In this document: positions 14,682 through 20,153 of the stretch, one piece after another
Layout: each line of letters starts with the position of its first letter
How positions within the stretch are numbered: position 1 is the first letter of the stretch
From: Phycisphaerales bacterium
Lineage (GTDB): Bacteria; Planctomycetota; Phycisphaerae; Phycisphaerales; SM1A02
DNA length: 20,153 nt
Reading direction: 5' to 3'
Assembly: GCA_003520025.1 (NCBI GenBank)
Contig: DOVP01000290.1
Coordinates: forward strand, 1-20,153
Position numbers and translations under genes: made by a program
Notes under the pieces: generated by a model
Told to the model about the DNA's origin: nothing
The model's input: the letters and a program-made list of their open reading frames with translations, nothing else
Databases searched by the model: none

Positions 14682-15674
14682 ATGCTCGATCCGGACCGAC
14701 TGCTGGGCGCGACGCTTGAGCGGTGGCTCACCCACCCCGAAGCTCCCGGATCCATCGAGGCCGCCGACATCTATCGCCACTTCCACCGCTACGGGTCGCA
14801 CCGGGCCGTTGCAGCGGGTGAGCGGACCATTGAAGACATCGCAGAAGAGGACGGCACTCGAAAATTCCTGCTCCGGCACGCGGACGGATGCGAAACCGAA
14901 TCGGTCATCATGCCCATCGAGGGACGATCGGGGCGGGTGCGGCAGACGCTCTGCCTCTCAAGCCAGATTGGTTGCGCCATGGGCTGCACCTTCTGTCAGA
15001 CGGCAAACATGGGCCGCGTGCGGAACCTCACCACGGCCGAGATCGTCGCGCAGTGGCACCACGCCGAGCACGACCTTCACGCCGAAATCACCAACATCGT
15101 GTTCATGGGCATGGGCGAGCCCATGGACAACCTCGACTCGGTGCTCGCGGCAATCGAAATTCTGACCGACCACAACGCCGCGGCCGTGCCGCCAAGCCGC
15201 ATCGGCGTCTCAACCGTCGGACACGTCGAGGGCATCCGCCGCTTCACCGAGTTCATGCAGCGAGACGGAATGCACCAGGTTCGCCTCGCGGTCTCGGTCA
15301 ACGCGCCCAATGATGCGATCCGCGGCGAACTCATGCCGATCACCCGGGCGGTTTCCATGAAAGCACTCCATGAAGCCATGTCTGAATGGATCGCCGCAGG
15401 CGGAAGGCCGGTACTCATCGAGTATGTCCTGATTCCAGGAGTCAACGATGACCCGGCGGGCGCCGAAGAACTCGCCCAGTGGCTCGATGCGCTCCCCTGC
15501 CGCCTCAACGTCATCCCCTACAACCCGAAGGTCGATTCACCGTGGCCTGCGCCGGATGAAGACTGCGTCGAACAGTTCATCGAGGCGGCTGCCACAGCCG
15601 GGCTGACCGTCAACCGCCGCCAGACTCGCGGGCGACAGGTGATGGCGGCCTGTGGTCAACTCGGCGGAGTCTGA
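14682..15674 (+). CDS. rlmN: RlmN-type radical SAM enzyme (23S rRNA A2503 / tRNA A37 C2-methyltransferase)
   Basis: A 330-residue enzyme. SSQIGCAMGCTFCQT (93-107) holds the CxxxCxxC [4Fe-4S] cluster motif (Cys98, Cys102, Cys105) with the RlmN/Cfr spacing. GMGEPMDNLD (143-152) is the SAM-binding GEP motif, and AACGQL (322-327) carries Cys324, matching the methyl-carrying Cys near the C-terminus. RlmN methylates C2 of A2503 in 23S rRNA and, in some bacteria, A37 of certain tRNAs. The protein is shorter than E. coli RlmN (384), mostly at the N-terminus. Cfr is the main alternative; the motifs shown do not separate the two. The ATG at 14682 has no Shine-Dalgarno. The frame is open upstream to 13977, but that part is antisense to tdh. 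The 3' end overlaps the converging secreted-protein gene by 19 bp. Confidence 0.88.
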   Translation: MLDPDRLLGATLERWLTHPEAPGSIEAADIYRHFHRYGSHRAVAAGERTIEDIAEEDGTRKFLLRHADGCETESVIMPIEGRSGRVRQTLCLSSQIGCAMGCTFCQTANMGRVRNLTTAEIVAQWHHAEHDLHAEITNIVFMGMGEPMDNLDSVLAAIEILTDHNAAAVPPSRIGVSTVGHVEGIRRFTEFMQRDGMHQVRLAVSVNAPNDAIRGELMPITRAVSMKALHEAMSEWIAAGGRPVLIEYVLIPGVNDDPAGAEELAQWLDALPCRLNVIPYNPKVDSPWPAPDEDCVEQFIEAAATAGLTVNRRQTRGRQVMAACGQLGGV

Positions 15675-17008
15675 TCTCGCGCTGGTTCGGTCCGCGTTCC
15701 AGGGATCCGTTGCCACTGCGCATCGGTGAGAATTCCACGAAGTCTCGCCATCGTGTCGTCCGAGAGCGTCCGACGCTCGCTTCCCGATGCGTCGAGCATG
15801 GGCGTGCCGCGGGGCGTGAATTCGGCGCCGCGGAAGAATACGAGCGCCCGCTGCACGTCCTGATCGGCCAGTTGCCGGCCTTCTTCGGCGCGGATGGCGT
15901 CTAAATGCCGCAGCCGCAGCTCCTCACGCAGTTGCTGGTGCTCCAACCGCAGGGCTGCGAGCATGCCCCGCTGCGCCTCATCAAGTGTTGGCAACTGCGA
16001 AGCGGCGTTGAGCGCCCGCAAGGCGCGGTCGACTTGCCAGATGCCGGGAAAGGCCCGCTTCTGTGAGGCACGCAGATAGGAGGACGCCGCGGCACCATCC
16101 AGAAGCAGCGCCACCGCCTCGAAGCCTTCGATGGCATGCTCTCGCACGGCCTCCCGCGCGGCCATCGCCTCGGCGACGGCGTTCCTATAGGAGCGAATGC
16201 TGCCGCGAGCGATGGCGTCTGCTGCGAGCAGTGGAATATGCCGCAGCGCCGCGTCACGATCGTCGATGAGTTCGATGTGCTCCCCCTGCCACACCTCGCG
16301 GATGAGGTCGGTTGCGTCGCTCCGCTCAAATGCGACCCCAAACGGATCGTGCCGCTCGCCAGAGAGTCGACTCCGCTTCATCGCGTGATCGAGTTTCGCC
16401 TCTTGCCACCAACGATTCAACTCGGCTTCCTGCGGCTCGCCGGCGTACGTCATCAGTTCAGCACGCAGCGCCACATCGAGAGCAACCTTCGATTCATACC
16501 ACGCAGCGAGGGCATCTGCCTGCTCCCGGAATGCCTCACCCCATCCATCAACCTCGGCCGCGTCGCGGCGAGCGCGTTGGAGTTCTCGCTCAGCCTCGTC
16601 CATGGCCTCCTGCAAGGCCTCCTTCAGCCCGCCGGGATTGTCTCTGAATTCGCCGTTTCTCCGGCGAGACTCGATGCGATCCCGCACCTGTTCGACCATC
16701 GCGACCCGCTCCTGCTCGCGGCGGCTTGCCGCTACCGCGTCCGCTGGTTCCATCGCCGTCATGGCGGCGATGAGTTCTCGGCTGCCATTCTCAACTGCGA
16801 GTTGGTATCGCTTCATCGCCTCGTGGGCCAGCATGAGTTCGCCGGCTTCCAGCGTTACCGCCGCGTTGAGCTGACGGATGTCGGATGGAGCGATGACAAG
16901 CCGGCCGAGTTCCGTTGGTTGCAGCCCGGGCAAGCGAGTCGCAGCCGCCGCATGCGAAGTCACAATGCCGCTCGCGGCGACAGCAAGGAGCGTACATCGC
17001 AGGCTCAT
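15656..17008 (-). CDS. Exported helical protein of unknown function, paralog B
   Basis: A 450-residue protein starting with a signal peptide (about residues 1-22, ending SHAAAA). The mature part is rich in Ala, Arg, Glu, Leu and Gln and almost entirely predicted helix, with heptad-like charged stretches around 90-155 and 345-390. I do not recognise a family. It resembles the protein of the gene just upstream along its whole length: RWWQEA...DPFG (199-224), 'YLRASQKRAFPGIW' (311-324) and 'ILTDAQWQRIP' (426-436) match blocks in the same order there. The start ATG overlaps the upstream stop as ATGA, and no Shine-Dalgarno is seen, so translation probably depends on coupling. A longer frame open to 17146 lies within the upstream gene. 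Its 3' end overlaps rlmN by 19 bp on the opposite strand. Confidence 0.75.
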   Translation of the reverse strand: MSLRCTLLAVAASGIVTSHAAAATRLPGLQPTELGRLVIAPSDIRQLNAAVTLEAGELMLAHEAMKRYQLAVENGSRELIAAMTAMEPADAVAASRREQERVAMVEQVRDRIESRRRNGEFRDNPGGLKEALQEAMDEAERELQRARRDAAEVDGWGEAFREQADALAAWYESKVALDVALRAELMTYAGEPQEAELNRWWQEAKLDHAMKRSRLSGERHDPFGVAFERSDATDLIREVWQGEHIELIDDRDAALRHIPLLAADAIARGSIRSYRNAVAEAMAAREAVREHAIEGFEAVALLLDGAAASSYLRASQKRAFPGIWQVDRALRALNAASQLPTLDEAQRGMLAALRLEHQQLREELRLRHLDAIRAEEGRQLADQDVQRALVFFRGAEFTPRGTPMLDASGSERRTLSDDTMARLRGILTDAQWQRIPGTRTEPARDQTPPS

Positions 17009-18384
17009 GGCAGCAGGATGAGCCGCAGCGGCTTCCCCTCTTGATCCACGAGTTGCTCCCGCAGCGGCTTGGGGGGGAGTTTCACATTCGTCGGCAAGTC
17101 CGCCCACCGCTGCGTCCCAATCAGGTCTTGTACATGTTTCAACCACGCAGCATCGATCGACCGGCGGCGACTGCTGAGCCTTGTCACCTGCGAGAGCGGA
17201 TCTACCTCGGTGGGTTTCTCCAACTGGAAGAGTGCGGTCGGACCGAAGACATCGGCCATCGCCCGCTGCTCGGCCCGCGCTACCAGTCGCCGCGGCGCCG
17301 CCTGGCGGCTGGCGGACCGCTCGTTGGCCGCCACGGACAGCCGTGGAGCACCGAATTGCATGCGCGACTGCACGAGCGCCGAGCGCAGGCCAGAATCTAA
17401 TGCGGGGTCTTCGAGCAATTGATCCAGCACCCGCTCAGGAAGTGACGGTAGAAAGATGTCGGGATGGACTCGCTCGTTGACCGCCCGCTGAAACGCATTG
17501 ATCCGCTCGGACAGCAGGGCTTCCGTGAACCGCTTGTACCAGTCGAGGTTGGCATCGACCAGAGTTCGCCGCGCCGCTGCCTCGCGGCGAGCGATCTGGA
17601 GTTGCCCAAGCATGTCCTTCCGCTCGACCGCGTCGAGCCGCCGTGGCAACAGGGCGGCGAGTTCGGCATCCCGCGCCGCGGACGCCTCGCCCCATGCTCG
17701 CTCGTAGTCGCCGATCAGTCCCTCCAGATTCAAGGGAAGCGGATCGTCTCGGGTGAACTGCGATCGAAGCACCCGCCCAAGATCGAGCGACTCGCCAGGA
17801 AGCACCTCCCCGAACGGCGTTCGCTGCCGGGCGATGGCGGCCTCGACCATGTTCCACCGCGAAGCCCGCTGCGGATCCAGCACCAAGCCGAGATCATGGA
17901 TGAGCCCATCACGAAGGGCCTCTCGCCGAGTGAGCCACCCGTTCAGGATCTGCGTCCGCGGCGATGGCGACGGATCGGGGCGATCTCGAAGCAGTCCCTC
18001 CATCTCGCGGCGGGCCCAGCCCTGCTGCGACTCCAGATAGGCCCGCGCCTCGGCGGCATCTTCGAGTTCCGCAGCTTCGCCGCGGACACTTCGCCAGGCG
18101 CTCCGCTGATCGGTCCAATCGGGCGGAATCCACGCATCGTGCAGCGTGTCCGGATCGACGGCGGCCAAGGCCGCCTCGACCTCCGACTGCTCGGCGTCAA
18201 ACCGCGTCAGGTACTCAGCCAGCAGGTCATCGAGAATGGCGGACTGCTGCTTATCGAGATCCATCGCCTCGATGATGACCGGCAAGTCGCGGCTCATCAA
18301 TTGCGGCGCAAGCAACGGCCCAATCCCGCTCGCCGAAGCGAACGAGGTGCCGATGAGCGTCAACACGCCGAGAATGGGTATCAA
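17005..18384 (-). CDS. Exported helical protein of unknown function, paralog A
   Basis: A 459-residue protein with a signal peptide-like start (hydrophobic 2-17, cleavage near ASASG at 16-20), lacking an N-terminal positive charge. The rest is strongly helical and charged. The start 'MDLDKQQSAILDDLLAEYL' (41-59) recalls the 'LTxEQ...L' helices of small periplasmic proteins, but I recognise no family. Blocks shared with the downstream gene are 'RWNMVEAAIARQRTPFG' (176-192), 'AFQRAVNERVHPDIF' (297-311) and 'LIGTQRWADLP' (421-431). The start is a TTG at 18384; an AAAGGAG 8 nt before it makes this convincing. It is the first gene of a two-gene operon and lies 35 bp from the divergent ypdA-like gene. 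Confidence 0.75.
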   Translation of the reverse strand: MIPILGVLTLIGTSFASASGIGPLLAPQLMSRDLPVIIEAMDLDKQQSAILDDLLAEYLTRFDAEQSEVEAALAAVDPDTLHDAWIPPDWTDQRSAWRSVRGEAAELEDAAEARAYLESQQGWARREMEGLLRDRPDPSPSPRTQILNGWLTRREALRDGLIHDLGLVLDPQRASRWNMVEAAIARQRTPFGEVLPGESLDLGRVLRSQFTRDDPLPLNLEGLIGDYERAWGEASAARDAELAALLPRRLDAVERKDMLGQLQIARREAAARRTLVDANLDWYKRFTEALLSERINAFQRAVNERVHPDIFLPSLPERVLDQLLEDPALDSGLRSALVQSRMQFGAPRLSVAANERSASRQAAPRRLVARAEQRAMADVFGPTALFQLEKPTEVDPLSQVTRLSSRRRSIDAAWLKHVQDLIGTQRWADLPTNVKLPPKPLREQLVDQEGKPLRLILLP

Positions 18385-18392
18385 ACCTGATG

Positions 18393-18399
18393 CTCCTTT
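18393..18399 (-). promoter_or_regulatory. Shine-Dalgarno deciding a TTG start, in a 35-bp divergent gap
   Basis: AAAGGAG on the minus strand lies 8 nt before the TTG at 18384, and no ATG is in frame nearby. The whole space between this TTG and the ATG of the ypdA-like gene is 35 bp (18385-18419), too short for two separate promoters, so the promoters must overlap or reach into the opposite genes. Confidence 0.6.
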
Positions 18400-18419
18400 G
18401 GGCCCGGTAGTCTACGGGC

Positions 18420-19451
18420 ATGGAACGCATCAAGGTGCTCATTATTGGGGCTGGTCCGATCGGTTTGGAAGTCGGTTTCTTCCTGCGAGAAGCCGGCATC
18501 GAGGCCATCAACGTCGACGCTGGGGGGATCGGGCACACCATCTCCCGGCTCTTCCCGCCGGCGACGCGGTTCTTCAGCTCGCCCGAGCGGCTGGCAATCG
18601 CAGGAATGGACTGCCCGGTGCCGACGCAGGAGAAGATCACAGGCGAGGAGTATCTGGCCTATCTGCGCAGCGTCGCGGTGACCCGGAACCTCGCTGTCCG
18701 CACCTTTCATCGGGTGACGGACACGGCGGCGGTCGATGGTGGATTCGAGGTCACGCTCATCGAGCCGTCCGGGCTCGAACACCGCATACAGGCGGACAAA
18801 ATCGTCATCGCCTGCGGAGGCACGCACCGCCCCCGAACGCTTGGAATTCCCGGCGAGGAACTGGGGCATGTCTCCAGCGAACTCGGTGATCCGCACCGCT
18901 TCTTCCAGCGACGAGTGTTGATTGTCGGTGGGAAGAACTCGGCAGTCGAGTCGGCGCTGCGATGCTGGCGAGCACATGCCGAGGTTTCACTTTCCTACCG
19001 CGGCGAGTCGATCAGCGAGCGGGTGAAATATTGGCTGCGACCGGAGGTTGCCTCACTTATCGAGGAAGGCCGGATTACAGGGTTGATGCCGACACGTCCG
19101 ATCGCGATCGAACCTGGGCGTGTCATGCTAGAGCGGATTGATTCTGGCGAAACGTTCGATATCGAGGTCGATGATGTGCTGCTTCAGATCGGCTACGAAC
19201 AGGACGACACGCTCTTTCGGATGTTCGGCGTTCGATGCACCGGCGAGCAAGACGCGCCGTTCTTCAACCCGGAGACGATGGAGACGAATGTTCCTGGGGT
19301 CTTCGTCGCCGGCACTGCGGTTGCTGGAACGCAGCAGCGGTTCAAGGCCTATATCGAAACGAGTCACGGCCATGGACCTCGGATCGCGGCGGCACTCACC
19401 GGCGCGCCGCCGCCGAAAGTGGATGAAGCCAGAGTGCTGCCCGAAGGGTAA
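18420..19451 (+). CDS. ypdA: YpdA-family FAD-dependent disulfide reductase
   Basis: A 343-residue two-dinucleotide-binding flavoprotein. FAD binds at GAGPIGLEVG (10-19), NAD(P)H at GGKNSAVESALRC (170-182), and the C-terminal FAD motif is GVFVAGTAVAGTQ (293-305). The GGKNSAVE block and RFFSSPERL (50-58) mark the YpdA family, in Firmicutes the bacillithiol-disulfide reductase. It lacks the CxxC of thioredoxin reductases. In S. aureus YpdA, Cys14 within the first glycine motif is reported as important; here that position is Ile14, so activity or substrate may differ. The enzyme is cytosolic. There is no clear Shine-Dalgarno before the ATG at 18420. No bacillithiol synthesis gene is present in the window. 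Confidence 0.87.
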   Translation: MERIKVLIIGAGPIGLEVGFFLREAGIEAINVDAGGIGHTISRLFPPATRFFSSPERLAIAGMDCPVPTQEKITGEEYLAYLRSVAVTRNLAVRTFHRVTDTAAVDGGFEVTLIEPSGLEHRIQADKIVIACGGTHRPRTLGIPGEELGHVSSELGDPHRFFQRRVLIVGGKNSAVESALRCWRAHAEVSLSYRGESISERVKYWLRPEVASLIEEGRITGLMPTRPIAIEPGRVMLERIDSGETFDIEVDDVLLQIGYEQDDTLFRMFGVRCTGEQDAPFFNPETMETNVPGVFVAGTAVAGTQQRFKAYIETSHGHGPRIAAALTGAPPPKVDEARVLPEG

Positions 19452-19461
19452 AAATGCCAAA

Positions 19462-19478
19462 TGCCGGCCCCGCTGGCA
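19462..19478. terminator. Possible bidirectional terminator between ypdA and yraN
   Basis: TGCCGGC and GCTGGCA form a 7-bp stem (one G-U on the plus strand) with a CCC loop. On the minus strand it is followed by TTTGGCATTTTT, a fair T-rich tail for yraN transcription; on the plus strand only a TTT follows nearby. It is the only hairpin I noted in the 104 bp between the two converging genes. Confidence 0.35.
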
Positions 19479-19555
19479 GGAGTTTGGGTTCTGCAATGGT
19501 CCCGGAGCGACACCCGACCCGCTACGGGCACGGCTGCACGACATCCATGTTCCAA

Positions 19556-19945
19556 CTAAGCGATCGAGTCATCAGCGCGTGGATCATCAAATGCCGCAGG
19601 AGCGTGCGTGACGCGGCATCTCCATGTGCCGACCTGGACCGTGGCTACATCAAATCGCATCATTCGCCCCTCACGCCAGTGCTGCGGCAGCCGCTCAGCG
19701 GCGCGGGCGATGCGGCATTGCTTGGTGTCATCGACACGGCTCCCGATCGGCCAGTGCCCTCTCGTGGCTTTGACCTCGACGATGGCGAGGATCGACTTGC
19801 CCGGATGAACAAGCACCAAGTCGAGTTCATCGACGCCAATGCGGACATTTCGGCCGAGCAATCGCCAGCCGCGAAGCCGGAGATGCCATCGCACGGCCCG
19901 CTCCCCTCGCCGCCAAGTAGATCGCCGCTCGGACCAGCCGATCAC
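19556..19945 (-). CDS. yraN: YraN/UPF0102 family protein (predicted PD-(D/E)xK endonuclease-like)
   Basis: A 129-residue protein matching UPF0102 over its length: GERAVRWHLRLRGWRLLGRN (14-33), then VDELDLVLV (38-46) and AIVEVKATRG (54-63). Glu15, Asp42, Glu57 and Lys59 form the restriction-endonuclease-like active-site pattern. The usual 'GEIDLI' appears as 'DELDLV', a conservative change. The family is widespread, often near rnhB, and its cellular role is not firmly known, though DNA processing is suspected. The start is a GTG at 19945, overlapping the upstream stop as GTGA; no Shine-Dalgarno is seen, so coupling is likely. The gene converges on ypdA. Confidence 0.85.
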   Translation of the reverse strand: MIGWSERRSTWRRGERAVRWHLRLRGWRLLGRNVRIGVDELDLVLVHPGKSILAIVEVKATRGHWPIGSRVDDTKQCRIARAAERLPQHWREGRMMRFDVATVQVGTWRCRVTHAPAAFDDPRADDSIA

Positions 19946-20153
19946 CGTGGCGGAAAACGCGAATCGGCAATCTCAAAGGCACGGGTGACCATGAGGTCAA
20001 TCTCGTCATGGATCCCCCGCTGGAGCAAGTCGAATATGTACTTTCCCTGCGCTTGCTCGCTGCGGGCTCTGGCGAGTTGCTGCTGCAGCATCCGCTGCAC
20101 GTCCGGATCGTCCAGTGTGCGAATCGGCGGGTGCGTCACCTCGAGCAGACTGA
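19942..20153 (-). CDS. Unidentified ORF at right edge, probably the C-terminal end of a longer protein
   Basis: The frame ends at the TGA at 19942-19944 and is open to the window edge. If a GTG at 20139 is the start, the product is 65 residues, but no properly spaced ribosome binding site precedes it and the frame continues upstream (reading SLLE before the GTG), so a longer protein is more likely. The visible part is helical and charged: 'DDPDVQRMLQQQLARARSE' then 'YIFDLLQRGIHDEIDLMV'. No family is recognised. Alternatively, the TGA at 20136-20138 could end another gene that overlaps this GTG as GTGA. It is coupled to yraN by a 4-bp overlap. Confidence 0.5.
   Translation of the reverse strand, partial: SLLEVTHPPIRTLDDPDVQRMLQQQLARARSEQAQGKYIFDLLQRGIHDEIDLMVTRAFEIADSRFPPR

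Noticed and set aside
16136..18390. Plus-strand ORFs of about 300 codons opposite the secreted paralogs (16136-17044 and 17464-18390)
   Set aside because: They have no recognisable domain and no ribosome binding site; the minus strand carries signal peptides and shared motif blocks.

Overview
The window looks like a chromosomal segment of a GC-rich planctomycete, most likely of the class Phycisphaerae. The clues are secreted proteins ending in dockerin-type repeats with the 'DxNGDGxxGVDDLLxLLEAWG' pattern common in that group, several large secreted helical proteins without a recognised family, and frequent ATGA/GTGA stop-start overlaps. The taxonomic call is an inference from protein style. 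No rRNA, tRNA, CRISPR array, insertion sequence or phage gene was seen.

Layout. The left edge (1-423, minus) carries the start of a secreted protein that runs off the window. A 542-bp gap holding a strong hairpin leads to a Nudix hydrolase (966-1409, plus), which converges on a Uup-type ABC-F ATPase (1479-3278, minus). A second gap of about 390 bp separates it from two overlapping minus-strand genes for exported dockerin proteins (3665-5637): a short cohesin-like protein and a seven-repeat FG-GAP beta-propeller. Next comes a tightly coupled minus-strand operon (5749-9354): an M20 deacylase of the ArgE type, a formimidoylglutamate deiminase (HutF) and a lipoprotein with an HExxH zinc-peptidase motif. 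Divergent from it are an S9 serine peptidase and a coupled BtpA-family protein (9406-12251, plus).

The right half starts with a two-gene threonine-to-glycine operon on the minus strand: an SDR-type threonine dehydrogenase followed by 2-amino-3-ketobutyrate CoA ligase (12346-14615). Divergent from it is an RlmN-type radical SAM enzyme (14682-15674, plus). Its 3' end overlaps by 19 bp with a pair of coupled minus-strand genes (15656-18384) encoding two exported helical proteins that I judge to be diverged paralogs. Then come a YpdA-type flavoprotein disulfide reductase (18420-19451, plus) and, converging on it, YraN/UPF0102 (19556-19945, minus) preceded by an unidentified ORF at the right edge.

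How it fits together. Much of the metabolic content is amino-acid catabolism: peptide hydrolysis (S9 peptidase), late histidine degradation (HutF, perhaps with the M20 enzyme as deformylase) and threonine to glycine plus acetyl-CoA (Tdh/Kbl). The rest is translation maintenance (Uup, RlmN), redox or nucleotide housekeeping (YpdA, Nudix, YraN) and cell-surface proteins. The least described parts are the tandem secreted paralogs at 15656-18384 and the M20-HutF-metallopeptidase lipoprotein operon.
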